A stretch of DNA of 64,000 nt, taken from positions 1 through 64,000 of the forward strand of contig JAWKKG010000004.1 of assembly GCA_041393395.1 (NCBI GenBank), read 5' to 3'. The notes under the pieces were generated by a model. That model saw only the letters and a program-made list of their open reading frames with translations, made no database searches and had not been told where the DNA came from. Shown one piece after another: positions 15,678-24,967 of the stretch. The translations under genes were made by a program, and so were the position numbers. This DNA is from JAGQIB01 sp041393395 (GTDB taxonomy: Bacteria; ARS69). How positions within the stretch are numbered: position 1 is the first letter of the stretch; each line of letters opens with the position of its first letter.

Positions 15678-18600
15678 ATGATGTCCGTGAAGGCTCGGAT
15701 CACTCGCTCGCTCACTCTCTCAATCGGGATACTTGGTGCGTTCGGACTCGCTTCGGAGGCTGAGGCGACTCGTGTGTGGGCGGTACAGGAACCACTGTCA
15801 TACGTCTCCACGACTGCCGGTGGATATGCGAAGACAAACCTGGTGGCAGGACGAGGCTCGGACCCCGGAGATCCTTGGTTCCATCAGATCGTAAGGAAGT
15901 GTCTCGGAGACACTTCGGCATCAGGACCGGGTGCCTGCAATGGCAAGCGGGCGGCAGGTCTCTACACGTACTTCGACCCCGACTCCATGGCTTGGGTGAC
16001 GCCGGAGGAATTCCTTCCGACTGGCGATCGGGGCAACGACTTCAATCTCGTCGTAACACCGGATGACGAAGTGCTCGTCGTCCACGAGTACTGGGACGAG
16101 TCCGTGGGCGATCGGGGCATCGCACTGTCGCGCCGAAACGGAGGATCCTGGACCCAGGAGTGGATCTCGGACACGTCTGGGGGCGCGGGCGCCGCGACTC
16201 CTCAGGTCTTCTTGCAGGAGTTTCCCGACAGCGTTGTGCTTCACGTGACCTACGAGCAGGGCCCTGTCGAGCCCACTCCGCTCATCTACCGGAGGAAGCG
16301 TGTTTCGGGAACGGGGGGGACTTGGTCGGCGCCGGATACCGTGTCGACCTATCTAGGCGGGGGCGCGCTCCTCGTGGACTCGATCGAGAGGCCGCATCAC
16401 ATCACGAAGTACCTGAACACGTCCGGAAGTCCACACTGGGTCGAGCTGAGGCACGTCCATCGGGAACCGACGGGGTGGGTTGACGCGCTCATCGATACCT
16501 TCGCCGTGACCGCTCCACCCCCTCTGGGAGCGGAATACGACGTCGACAGTGCCATCTCGGCAGGGGGGACGAGCGACGACGAGTTCTACCTTGCATATTC
16601 CAGTCCTCTCGATAGTTCGTACGCGCGCTCGAATGGTGAGATCTGGGTCACGCGACTGACTGTGACGCCTGCAGATTCCTCCTTTGCTTGGGCCACCGCT
16701 GTTCAGGCGTCCCCTGATGAGAACGAGCGAGCGGTCGCAGGTCGAATCGACCCCACTCTGGATGGGTTCTTTCACCTAACCTATATGCGCCCGCCTCCGC
16801 CCGGCCAGATTCGGCGGCCCACGACCAGCGAGTACGCCGGGATCTTCTACCGTCGCTCCTCCACACCTCTGGTGAGCAGCTCCTGGACGGATGCGATGGA
16901 CATCACCGCGGACAGGGCCACTGCGGCGCGAAGCGTCGGCTTCGCGAGATACGGTGCGCGGACGATGTTCACATACAGTCTGTTTGCGCAGGCGGATCCT
17001 GACGATTGGTGGCAACCCTGGTATCGCTTCTTCGACACGGTCGACACACTGTCAGCGAACACCAGATTCCACGCGGATCTGATTGAGCTGCATTCGGACT
17101 TCCTTGTCGCGCCAACCTGTACTCTCGCGATCGCGGCCGGGTCGCAGGTGCTGGCGTCCAGTCCGGCCACGGGCATCAACATCGGAAACCAGTCGGGCTT
17201 GGTGGAGCTAGTCGTCGACGGGGTTCTGGAGGTCGAGGGGACAGAGGCGGACCCCGTCGTTCTGACGTCCGAGAGTGCGACCAGTGGGTCGTGGGGCGGA
17301 ATCCTCTTTCGGGATGCGGCGGATGATGGAAGAAGCAGTATCGAGTACGCGGAGATCGAGTACCCGACCTTCGGGATTCAGGTCGACTCGCTGGCTTGTA
17401 CTCTGATCCGACCCAAGTTCGAATCTGCGTCCAGCGCCGAGATCTACGTGGATCGTGACACGCGAATCCCGGAGTACCATGAGTGGGACCTCTTGGCGCC
17501 AACCCGCGTGGTGATCGATCCTGTCGATCACTCTGGAGCAAACCACGGCGGTGAGGATGCGGATCACATCGAGATCACCGTGGACGGCGTTCTCCGCACG
17601 GGACGCCCGACTTCAGCGGCAGCGACGGACAGCGTGTGGTTCCAGTCGGGCGCGACGTCCCCCGCCAGCGGCGATTGGGTCGGAATCACCGTGCGATGGG
17701 ATCCGGATAGCACCAAGGGAGTCATCCGGGACGCGTCAATCGGGTGGTGCGTGGATCCGCTGAGTTTTGTCGTATCAGACTCAGCCCTAGTAGAGGACTC
17801 CAATCTCCATCACTTCGGTGGTACCGGAATCTTCGACTGGGGCACGGGAGGTTTCTATCGACGGAACCTTGTTCAGGGGAGTCAGGGTGTTTCTCAGGCT
17901 GTGGACGGAGGGAGCATCGGGATCCACTCACTAACTTCGATGCCCACAATCGAAGAGAACACCGTCCTCTGGCACAAGCAGTTCGGTGTCAAGCTCGAAT
18001 GGAGCAAGACCTACTGCACGAATCTCGAGACGGACCCGTATGCGGTAGAGGATTCAGTCTTCGTATCCGGAAACATGGTGACCGGAGCGGGGGGCGATGA
18101 TCCAGATTTCTTGGGCGTTGGAGTGTCCGTTGTGTGGGGATGCCGCATGCGGCACCTGAGGCTGTATGGCAACGACGTTGTCGATTGGTGGTTCGACAAG
18201 GGAGTATCAGTCTTCCAATGCTCTGATACTCGGCTACAGTGCAATAGAATCGAAGCCAATGGATGGGGATTCACTCACAGCAGGAATGTGTCTGAGACAA
18301 CAGGTGGATCAGTTCGGCTGCAGCGAAACTTCGTGAATGAAAGCCGCCTGGCCGGAGTCTGGGCGGATGATTTGTCCAAGCTTGTACTCTACGATGGTGG
18401 CACGTTCGCGACGTCCAATGAGATTAGAATCAGGAGCGATTCGACGGGGCACTACGTCGACAATCAAGACACAAGCACCTCTGCAGTTCTTGACGCGCGG
18501 CATACGGTTTGGAGGGTCGGGAGCGCGATCGTCGCGGAGGGGGACAGCTTGGCCGTAAGGATGCGAATCACGGGAACGGACAGTCTGCTGGTCAATATCG

Positions 18601-18980
18601 CGGACTTCGAGACCGTGGCCGCCGACTGCAGCGGGAGTCAGCAGGCGAGTGCCAATCGGCCCAGGCAAGAGATCGTCGCGGCGGAGCAGGAGGAGGGCCC
18701 CCCTCTGCTCCCGAGTTGCAGCGTAAGCACCGATCGGGAACGAACGACGGTTTCCTTGGAGTCGCCCGCGCCTGGCTTCGAGTCGTTGTCGGTGCGAGTC
18801 TTCGATGTGCTCGGAAGAAGGGTCACGACTGTCCATGATGGTCCACTTCCCGAAGGCAGGCACGAACTTGTCTGGAATCATGATCTGGGAGAGGGGCGTC
18901 GAGTGTCATCGGGCATCTACTTCCTGGTCATTCGAACCGCCGGCTGGTCGGCGACCCAGAAACTGTTGGTGGTTCGATGA
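15678..18980 (+). CDS. Large secreted protein with beta-helix region and C-terminal FlgD-Ig/T9SS-like tail
   Basis: 1100 residues. Signal peptide (MMSVKARITRSLTLSIGILGAFGLASEAEA), then about 400 residues resembling a beta-propeller/sialidase-like region (repeated strand patterns, LYTYFDPDSMAWV, GNDFNLVVTPDDEVLVVHEY). From about 480 to 1000 it is a right-handed beta-helix-like stretch with left-to-right repeats (VVLTSESATSGSWGGILF). The last 80 residues form a FlgD-Ig-like domain (SVRVFDVLGRRVTTVHDG, GIYFLVIRT) ending QKLLVVR, like type-A sorting tails. GGAGG (15668-15672) supports ATG 15678 or 15681. Base composition is visibly less GC-rich and codon choice less biased than in neighbouring genes. 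It overlaps the next gene by 4 bases. Ligand unknown. Confidence 0.82.
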   Translation: MMSVKARITRSLTLSIGILGAFGLASEAEATRVWAVQEPLSYVSTTAGGYAKTNLVAGRGSDPGDPWFHQIVRKCLGDTSASGPGACNGKRAAGLYTYFDPDSMAWVTPEEFLPTGDRGNDFNLVVTPDDEVLVVHEYWDESVGDRGIALSRRNGGSWTQEWISDTSGGAGAATPQVFLQEFPDSVVLHVTYEQGPVEPTPLIYRRKRVSGTGGTWSAPDTVSTYLGGGALLVDSIERPHHITKYLNTSGSPHWVELRHVHREPTGWVDALIDTFAVTAPPPLGAEYDVDSAISAGGTSDDEFYLAYSSPLDSSYARSNGEIWVTRLTVTPADSSFAWATAVQASPDENERAVAGRIDPTLDGFFHLTYMRPPPPGQIRRPTTSEYAGIFYRRSSTPLVSSSWTDAMDITADRATAARSVGFARYGARTMFTYSLFAQADPDDWWQPWYRFFDTVDTLSANTRFHADLIELHSDFLVAPTCTLAIAAGSQVLASSPATGINIGNQSGLVELVVDGVLEVEGTEADPVVLTSESATSGSWGGILFRDAADDGRSSIEYAEIEYPTFGIQVDSLACTLIRPKFESASSAEIYVDRDTRIPEYHEWDLLAPTRVVIDPVDHSGANHGGEDADHIEITVDGVLRTGRPTSAAATDSVWFQSGATSPASGDWVGITVRWDPDSTKGVIRDASIGWCVDPLSFVVSDSALVEDSNLHHFGGTGIFDWGTGGFYRRNLVQGSQGVSQAVDGGSIGIHSLTSMPTIEENTVLWHKQFGVKLEWSKTYCTNLETDPYAVEDSVFVSGNMVTGAGGDDPDFLGVGVSVVWGCRMRHLRLYGNDVVDWWFDKGVSVFQCSDTRLQCNRIEANGWGFTHSRNVSETTGGSVRLQRNFVNESRLAGVWADDLSKLVLYDGGTFATSNEIRIRSDSTGHYVDNQDTSTSAVLDARHTVWRVGSAIVAEGDSLAVRMRITGTDSLLVNIADFETVAADCSGSQQASANRPRQEIVAAEQEEGPPLLPSCSVSTDRERTTVSLESPAPGFESLSVRVFDVLGRRVTTVHDGPLPEGRHELVWNHDLGEGRRVSSGIYFLVIRTAGWSATQKLLVVR

Positions 18981-20278
18981 CGCGCGCACTCTTCGTCTTC
19001 GGGGTAGCGGTTGCGGCAGCGGGCGTCGCGGTCGCTGATACGATCCTTGTTCCCGAGGACTACTCCTCCGTGCTGGCTGCCTTGGACGCGGCCGCGGCCG
19101 GGGATACCGTTCTCGTGGGGCCCGGGACCTGGACCGAGCAGGACACCCGCCCGACCTCGGCCGGGACGATCCCGGCCAACGGGTTCATCCCTCCCGGTGT
19201 GACGTTGCTCGGATCTGGTCCGGATCTGACAATCTTGGAGGGCCCTCCATCGCCGAACGAAGCGAGGGCGGTCGTGCTCGTTGTCATGGGCAGCGGCGAG
19301 CCGGTCACGATTCGGGGTCTTGCGTGTCGGGGAGGGGGGTACCCGTACTGGGGCCTTTACGCCGACGCGAATCTGGACCTGACCATTCGGGATTGCGTGT
19401 TTGAGGACAATGCCTGCGCGATTCGGGCTTGGTCGGTCGACGGCGCCATCGCGGATTGTGTTTTTAGACGACAGGATTCGACCCAGGCTCCGCCAGGTAC
19501 TGATTCCAACACCGTCTTGCTGAGTTTCAGTGCGCGATGGACGATCAAGGGTTGTGTGTTCGAGGAGAATGCTGGGGGCACGCTGATCGAGGCCATCGGA
19601 ATCGGTCTTCTGGCCGAGATCCAGAGCTGTCGGTTCTTGAACAACGATTCGACCCCCCTCATCTTTCTCCGAGACCAATACGTCATGACCGTTGAAGATT
19701 GCTGGTTCGAGGGAAACCACAGTCCTGCAAACGTGAGCGGTCGTGCGATCTACACCTCTAACACGCGCGGTTCCATCCGGCGAAACACGTTCGTAGGGAA
19801 TAGTGCAGATGATCCGGCGGCTCCGCTCATCGTAGTCACGAACTCTGACAACCGCGTGGTGCACATTACGGACAATACCCTCTATGGGAACGAAGTGGTG
19901 TCAGGCCGCTCAGGGTTCGGGATCCTCACCGAAGTGCCTGCAGAGTTCAGCCGCAACATCGTCGTTGGCTCGGGCGGCGGGGCCGCGGTGTACGTCAACC
20001 CCGTAACGGAGCAACCCTACGGCGGCTGCAACGTCTTCTGGGACAACCCCGGCGGCAACTTCGAGAACTATGCGCCGAAGCCCACCGACCTCCAAGCCGA
20101 TCCGCTCTTCTGCAACCCGGACGCGAACGACTTCCACGTCGCCGAGCAATCCCCCTGCGCTCCGGGCGGAATCCCGTCGTGCGGCCAGATCGGCGCCTGG
20201 CCGGTCGGCTGCGGCCTCGTCTCGATCGAAGCCGCAAGCTGGGGTCGGATCAAGAGCCTCTACCGAGGAGGAGAGTGA
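18977..20278 (+). CDS. Secreted right-handed beta-helix protein with WGxIKxxYR C-terminal tail
   Basis: 433 residues. Signal peptide (MTRALFVFGVAVAAAGVAVA), then a parallel beta-helix of the NosD/pectate-lyase-like type beginning DTILVPEDYSSVLAALDAAAAGDTV and followed by repeated I/V-x-x-C-x-F strands (DCVFEDN, DCVFRRQ, GCVFEEN, SCRFLNN, DCWFEGN). A C-terminal stretch with FCNPDANDFHVAEQSPC is common in such cell-surface helices. The last residues are EAASWGRIKSLYRGGE, sharing W-G-x-I-K-x-x-Y-R with two other proteins in this window. It is co-transcribed with the preceding gene and, 2 bases on, with the following one. Catalytic activity cannot be inferred. Confidence 0.82.
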   Translation: MTRALFVFGVAVAAAGVAVADTILVPEDYSSVLAALDAAAAGDTVLVGPGTWTEQDTRPTSAGTIPANGFIPPGVTLLGSGPDLTILEGPPSPNEARAVVLVVMGSGEPVTIRGLACRGGGYPYWGLYADANLDLTIRDCVFEDNACAIRAWSVDGAIADCVFRRQDSTQAPPGTDSNTVLLSFSARWTIKGCVFEENAGGTLIEAIGIGLLAEIQSCRFLNNDSTPLIFLRDQYVMTVEDCWFEGNHSPANVSGRAIYTSNTRGSIRRNTFVGNSADDPAAPLIVVTNSDNRVVHITDNTLYGNEVVSGRSGFGILTEVPAEFSRNIVVGSGGGAAVYVNPVTEQPYGGCNVFWDNPGGNFENYAPKPTDLQADPLFCNPDANDFHVAEQSPCAPGGIPSCGQIGAWPVGCGLVSIEAASWGRIKSLYRGGE

Positions 20279-20280
20279 CC

Positions 20281-20835
20281 ATGCGTACCGCACTGCTCGT
20301 CCTGCTCGCGATCGCGCTGGGCTCCCCGGCGCGAGCCGCCACCCTCGATCTTCCCGTCGAGACGGTTCACTGGATCGCGCGAGAGGACGGAGACGCGCGT
20401 CTCCTTCTCCGTGTGGACGACCTGTCCGCCATCCAGGGGCGCCTCGTGAAGTCCGCGACGCTCGTCCTGCCCGTCGGGCGGGCGGTCGGGGAGAGAGATC
20501 TGAATCTCTACGTCTACGCCGCGGGCAGGAGCTGGAGCGCCGCCGCGGACTGGTACAGCCCGTGGGTTCGTCCCGGGGGAGACTGGAATCTCGACAACTA
20601 CGACATCGTCCGCCTTCCGGCCGGCGAGTCGCGGGACGTGCTTCGCTTCGACGTGGCGCCGATCCTCCGCGAGATCGCGGAGGGCCGGGAAGCGAACTAC
20701 GGATTCGTGCTCATGCCGTCCGGCGGGGAGACCGGCGGGCGCTTCCTCTCTTCCGAGCGGGGGACCATCGGCGCGCTCACCGGCGCAACACTGGAGATTG
20801 CGACCCTGCCGATGCCGAGGCGAGCGCTGCGTTGA
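20281..20835 (+). CDS. Small secreted protein, DNRLRE/CBM96-like
   Basis: 184 residues with signal peptide MRTALLVLLAIALGSPARA. The mature part has the strand pattern of DNRLRE (CBM96-type) modules: LLLRVDDLSAIQGRLVKSATLVLPVG, LNLYVYAAGRSWSAAADW, LRFDVAPILREIAEG, NYGFVLMPSGG, which usually act as surface carbohydrate-binding or structural modules. The ribosome site GGAGGAG lies at the end of the upstream gene, so it is the third gene of the 15.7-20.8 kb secreted cluster. The C-terminus has no recognisable sorting tail. Domain call moderately sure; ligand unknown. Confidence 0.72.
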   Translation: MRTALLVLLAIALGSPARAATLDLPVETVHWIAREDGDARLLLRVDDLSAIQGRLVKSATLVLPVGRAVGERDLNLYVYAAGRSWSAAADWYSPWVRPGGDWNLDNYDIVRLPAGESRDVLRFDVAPILREIAEGREANYGFVLMPSGGETGGRFLSSERGTIGALTGATLEIATLPMPRRALR

Positions 20836-20847
20836 TCCAAGGCGGGG

Positions 20848-20867
20848 GGGCGCCTTCCGGGGCGCCC
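20848..20867. terminator. Hairpin between convergent genes
   Basis: GGGCGCC (20848-20854) pairs with GGCGCCC (20861-20867) over the loop TTCCGG, in the 31-base gap between the 184-residue protein gene (plus) and the EF-G gene (minus). It probably terminates both transcripts; there is no T-run. Confidence 0.45.
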
Positions 20868-22912
20868 TACCGCCCCCCGAACCTCGCCATCGCCTCCTCC
20901 GCCGGCTCGAAGTGGGACAGCTCCATCGTGAACACGCCACGCCCGCGCGTGACGTTGCGGAGGTCCGTAGCGTACCCGAACATCCGCGAGAGCGGCACCG
21001 TGGCGCGCGTGCGCTCGATGCGATCGCGGGACTCCATGCCGAGGATCTGCGCGCGGCGGGAGTTGAGATCCTTCAGAGCCTCGCCCGCGAACTCGTCCGG
21101 CACCAGCACCTCCACGGACACGACGGGCTCCAGCAGGAGCGGGCCGCCCGCGCGTGCGGCGAGGCGGAAGGCGTCGGCGGCGGCGCTGCGAACGGCGAGG
21201 TCCGTCGCCGTGGCCTCGGGCAGGAGCACGCCGGTGACCCGGACCACGATGTCGATGAGCGCGTAGCCCGCAAACGGACCGGAGCTCATCGCCTCGCGGC
21301 ACGCGGCCTCGATGAGCGCGCGCGCGTGCGCCGGTACGTCGGTTTCCGTTCCGAACTCGAAGCCGACGTTGCGGGGACCCGGCTCGAGGCGCAGCGTGAC
21401 CTCGGCGTGGTTCAGCTTGTCCGCGATCTCGCGTTCGAACCGGCCCGTCGCGGTACCCGCCGCCGCGATGCTCTCGCGGTAGGCGACCTGTGGGTTCCCG
21501 ATCTTGGCCTCGAGCTTGAACTCGCGCACGAGGCGCTCCACGAGCACCTGCAGGTGCAGCTCGCCCATGCCGGAGATGATCTTCTGGCCGGTGTCGGGGT
21601 CGTCGCGCACGGTGAAGGTCGGGTCCTCCACGGCGAGCTCGGCGAGCGCGCGCTCGAGCTCCGGCAGATCGGCCTGGCTGCGCGGCTCGATCGCGGCCGA
21701 GATCACCGGCGCGGGGAACGCGATCGGCTCCAGCAGGATCGGCGGGTCGCCGGCGCACAGCGTGTCGCCGGTCACGGTGCGCTTCGGGCCCACGAGCGCC
21801 ACGATGTCGCCCGCGATCGCGGCGTCCAGCGCCTCCTTGCGGTTCGCGTGCATGCGGTAGATGCGCGTGATGCGCTCCTCGAGATTCTGATCCGGGTTGT
21901 GGACCCGGTCTCCCTTGTGCAGGGTGCCGGCGTACACGCGGGCGTAATAGAGGCGGCTGCGTGACTCGTCGTTCATCACCTTGAACACGAGCGCGGCGAG
22001 CGGCAGCGACGGGTTCGGCTGGCGCTTCAGCGTCTCCTCGGTGCCCGGACGGATCCCTTCCACCGGCGGCACGTCGAGCGGGGAGGGGAGGAAGTCCACG
22101 ATCGCGTCGAGCACGCGTCGCACGCCGCGGTTCTTGAGCGACGTGCCGGCGAGAACGGGGTGGACGTGGCCGCCGAGCACGGCGCGCCGGAGGGCCGCGA
22201 CCGCGACGTCGCGTTCGAAGCTACCCGTCTCCAGGAACTGCTCCACGAGGGAGTCGTCGTCCAGGGACTCCACGAGTCGCTCGCGCGCGGCGGCGGCGAG
22301 CTCGCGCCATTCCTCCGGGACCTCGGACTCCGCCGGCTCGTCCGTGTCGCCGGCTCCCGTCCAGTCCAGCAGGCGGTTGCGGAGCACGTCGATCGCGCGC
22401 GGGTAGTTCTCCTCGCGGCCCACGGGCACGAGGATCGGCACGAACGTCCCGGAGAGCTTCTCCTCGAGGTCGCGCACGGCGCGGTCGAAGTCGGCGCCGA
22501 GGCGATCGAGCTTGTTCACGAACACGATCCGGGGCACGCGGTAGTCCGTGGCCTGGTGCCAGACCTTCTCGGACTGCGGCTCCACGCCGCCCACGCCGCA
22601 GATCACGACCACGGCGCCGTCCAGCACGCGCAGCGAACGCTGCACCTCCGCCGTGAAGTCCACGTGGCCCGGCGTGTCCACGATGTTGAGCACGTGATCG
22701 CGCCAGGTCGTGGTGGTCGCGGCCGACGTGATCGTGATGCCGCGCTCGCGCTCCTGGTCCATCCAGTCCATGGTGGCCGTGCCGGAGTCGACCTCGCCGA
22801 TCTTGTGGGAAGATCCGGTGAAGAACAGGATCCGCTCGGTGGTCGTGGTCTTGCCGGCGTCGATGTGCGCGATGATGCCGAGGTTGCGGAGCCGGGCGAT
22901 CTTTTCCTTCAT
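20867..22912 (-). CDS. fusA: Elongation factor G-like translational GTPase
   Basis: 681 residues, full EF-G length. GTPase motifs are AHIDAGKTTT (G1), ERGITITSA (switch I), DTPGHVDF (G3) and NKLDR (G4); domains II-V follow, with GMGELHLQVLVERL in domain III and GMESRDRIERTRATVPLSRMFGYATDLRNVTRGRG in domain V. It is not in a str operon (no rpsL, rpsG or tuf next to it), so it may be a second EF-G copy (EF-G2-like) or a displaced fusA. Loop lengths in the domain-G insert (about 180-215) differ from E. coli EF-G. The role in translocation versus ribosome recycling cannot be told from sequence alone. Confidence 0.88.
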   Translation of the reverse strand: MKEKIARLRNLGIIAHIDAGKTTTTERILFFTGSSHKIGEVDSGTATMDWMDQERERGITITSAATTTTWRDHVLNIVDTPGHVDFTAEVQRSLRVLDGAVVVICGVGGVEPQSEKVWHQATDYRVPRIVFVNKLDRLGADFDRAVRDLEEKLSGTFVPILVPVGREENYPRAIDVLRNRLLDWTGAGDTDEPAESEVPEEWRELAAAARERLVESLDDDSLVEQFLETGSFERDVAVAALRRAVLGGHVHPVLAGTSLKNRGVRRVLDAIVDFLPSPLDVPPVEGIRPGTEETLKRQPNPSLPLAALVFKVMNDESRSRLYYARVYAGTLHKGDRVHNPDQNLEERITRIYRMHANRKEALDAAIAGDIVALVGPKRTVTGDTLCAGDPPILLEPIAFPAPVISAAIEPRSQADLPELERALAELAVEDPTFTVRDDPDTGQKIISGMGELHLQVLVERLVREFKLEAKIGNPQVAYRESIAAAGTATGRFEREIADKLNHAEVTLRLEPGPRNVGFEFGTETDVPAHARALIEAACREAMSSGPFAGYALIDIVVRVTGVLLPEATATDLAVRSAAADAFRLAARAGGPLLLEPVVSVEVLVPDEFAGEALKDLNSRRAQILGMESRDRIERTRATVPLSRMFGYATDLRNVTRGRGVFTMELSHFEPAEEAMARFGGR

Positions 22913-23059
22913 GGCGCATGGGCCTCCATCGGGCTCCGCACGCTATCACCGCGACGACGGATCGACAATCGCGCGTCCCCCGGCGAAAGGTCCGCCGCCG
23001 CGTCTCGGCCGCGGCAACCGCCGTGTTCCGAACACGTTCGGCCGACCGTCCGGGCTCGG

Positions 23060-23088
23060 TTGACACCCCCCGCGGCCCCGCCTATTCT
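23060..23088 (+). promoter_or_regulatory. Sigma70-like promoter for the ABC importer operon
   Basis: A consensus TTGACA (23060-23065), 17-base spacer and TATTCT (23083-23088), about 39 bases before the GTG start of the first permease gene. Confidence 0.7.
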
Positions 23089-23126
23089 GCCGTCCCGTTT
23101 TTCCGCCCTCTTCCGGAAGGTGCGTC

Positions 23127-24107
23127 GTGCCGGACCGCGAGCCGGTCAGTCCCCTGCAGCGCGGTCGATGGGGCCCCTGGATGCCCTGGCTGTTCCTCGC
23201 GCCGGCCGCGCTGATCATCTTCACCTTCCGGATCCTGCCGATCGTGAGCGCGCTCGGCGTCTCGTTCTTCGACGCGTCGTTCGGCAAGGTCCGCGGCTTC
23301 GTGGGGCTCGCGCAATACCAGAAGCTGTTCGCGGATCCGGACTTCTGGCAGAGCATGGGCAACACGCTGTGGTTCGTGGCGGGCTCCGTGCCGCTCTCGG
23401 TCGGCACGTCGCTGCTGTTCGCGATGATGCTGCGGCGGGGCGTGCGTTTCCTCGGTCTGTACCGCACGATCTACTTCCTGCCCGTGGTGACGTCGTTCGT
23501 GGCCGTGTCCATGGTGTGGAAGCTGATCTTCCACGAGGACGTGGGGCTCGCGAATTCCGTGCTGCGAGTCTTCGGCGGCCACGGGCTGCACTGGCTGAGC
23601 GAGAGCACCGGGATCTTCGAGCTCGCGCTCGCGCGCTTCGGGGTGGACCTGCCCACTTGGGCCGAGGGGCCGAGCCTCGCGCTCGTGTGCGTGATCATCG
23701 TGTCCGCGTGGCGCGGCATCGGCTACAACGTCGTGATCTTCCTGGCCGGTCTCCAGAACATCCCGGAGCACTACTACGAGGCGGCCCGCATCGACGGCGC
23801 CGGCCGGTTCGGCATCTTCCGCAACGTCACCTGGCCGCTGCTGACCCCCACGACGTTCTACGTGGTGGTCATGACCATGATCCTCTCGTTCCAGGTCTTC
23901 GCGCCCATCTACCTGATGACCGGTCCGCCGGTGGGCGGCCCGCTCGGGACCACGAGCGTGATCGTGTACTACCTGTTCGAGAAGGGCTTCGACGCCGGCG
24001 GGAACATGGGCTACGCGTCGGCGGTGGCGCTCGTGCTGTTCGCGATCATCCTGGCCCTCACGCTGTTCCAGCGGAAGGTCGTGGAGAAGCGGGTGCACTA
24101 TGCGTAG
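23127..24107 (+). CDS. ABC transporter permease, MalF/UgpA-like
   Basis: 326 residues with six membrane helices, of the carbohydrate-uptake (CUT1) permease family. The EAA loop, which contacts the ATPase, reads YYEAARIDGAGRFGIFRNVTWPLLTPT. N-terminal helix: WLFLAPAALIIFTFRIL. GTG 23127 is preceded by GGAAGG at 7 bases. It pairs with the MalG-like permease 18 bases downstream and the substrate-binding lipoprotein after that. No ATP-binding subunit gene is present here. Confidence 0.92.
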   Translation: MPDREPVSPLQRGRWGPWMPWLFLAPAALIIFTFRILPIVSALGVSFFDASFGKVRGFVGLAQYQKLFADPDFWQSMGNTLWFVAGSVPLSVGTSLLFAMMLRRGVRFLGLYRTIYFLPVVTSFVAVSMVWKLIFHEDVGLANSVLRVFGGHGLHWLSESTGIFELALARFGVDLPTWAEGPSLALVCVIIVSAWRGIGYNVVIFLAGLQNIPEHYYEAARIDGAGRFGIFRNVTWPLLTPTTFYVVVMTMILSFQVFAPIYLMTGPPVGGPLGTTSVIVYYLFEKGFDAGGNMGYASAVALVLFAIILALTLFQRKVVEKRVHYA

Positions 24108-24125
24108 CGCGGGAGGTTCCGGGCG

Positions 24126-24965
24126 ATGAAGTCGCTGCGCCGGAACTGGGCGGTCCACCTGATGCTGGTGGTGGGAGCGATCTCGTTCCTGCTGCCGTTC
24201 TACTGGATGCTGAACACGTCGCTCAAGGGGCCGACCGAGCTCGCGCTGTCGCCCCCGAGCTGGTGGCCCGCGATGCCGCGGTTCGAGAACTATCCGGACG
24301 CCTGGCACGCCGTGCCGTTCCCGCGCTACTTCCTGAACACGATCCTCGTGGCCGGGAGCATCGTGGTCGGCGTGGTCGTGACGTCGGGGCTGTCCGCGTT
24401 TGCGTTCTCGTTCTTCCGGTTCCGCGGCCGCGAGGGGATGTTCAACACGTTCCTGTCCACGATGATGGTGCCGGAGCCGGTGTACATCATCTCGTCGTAC
24501 ATCCTGCTGTTCAACCTGCCGGGCGGCGGCCGCGACGGCTGGATCGACGACTACTCCGCGCTGATCGTGCCGTGGCTCGCGCACGTGTTCTCGATCTTCC
24601 TGCTGCGCCAGCACTTCCTGTCGTTTCCGCCGGATCTCGTGGACGCGGCCGTGATCGACGGCTGCGGCCCCGTGCGGTTCCTGTTCTCGATGGTGCTGCC
24701 GCTCTCGAAGGCCGCGCTCACCACGGTGTGCCTGTTCACGTTCATCAACACGTGGAACAGCTTCCTGTGGCCGCTCGTGATGACGAACTCGGATTCGATC
24801 CGCCCGATCCAGGTCGGCCTGGCGTTCTTCGCCTCGGAACAGGGGACGGAGCACGGGCTGATGATGGCCGCGGCGGTGTTCTCGATCGCGCCGCTCCTGA
24901 TCGCGTACTTCTTCGCGCAGAAGCAGATCATCGAGAGCCTGACCCACACCGGGCTGAAGGGGTGA
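24126..24965 (+). CDS. ABC transporter permease, MalG/UgpE-like
   Basis: 279 residues, six membrane helices, second permease of a CUT1-type sugar importer. N-terminal LPFYWMLNTSLKG is typical of MalG proteins; the EAA loop is LVDAAVIDGCGPVRFLFSMVLPLSKAAL. It should form a heterodimer with the preceding MalF-like protein. The substrate-binding protein gene follows after 2 bases. Confidence 0.92.
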   Translation: MKSLRRNWAVHLMLVVGAISFLLPFYWMLNTSLKGPTELALSPPSWWPAMPRFENYPDAWHAVPFPRYFLNTILVAGSIVVGVVVTSGLSAFAFSFFRFRGREGMFNTFLSTMMVPEPVYIISSYILLFNLPGGGRDGWIDDYSALIVPWLAHVFSIFLLRQHFLSFPPDLVDAAVIDGCGPVRFLFSMVLPLSKAALTTVCLFTFINTWNSFLWPLVMTNSDSIRPIQVGLAFFASEQGTEHGLMMAAAVFSIAPLLIAYFFAQKQIIESLTHTGLKG

Positions 24966-24967
24966 CC

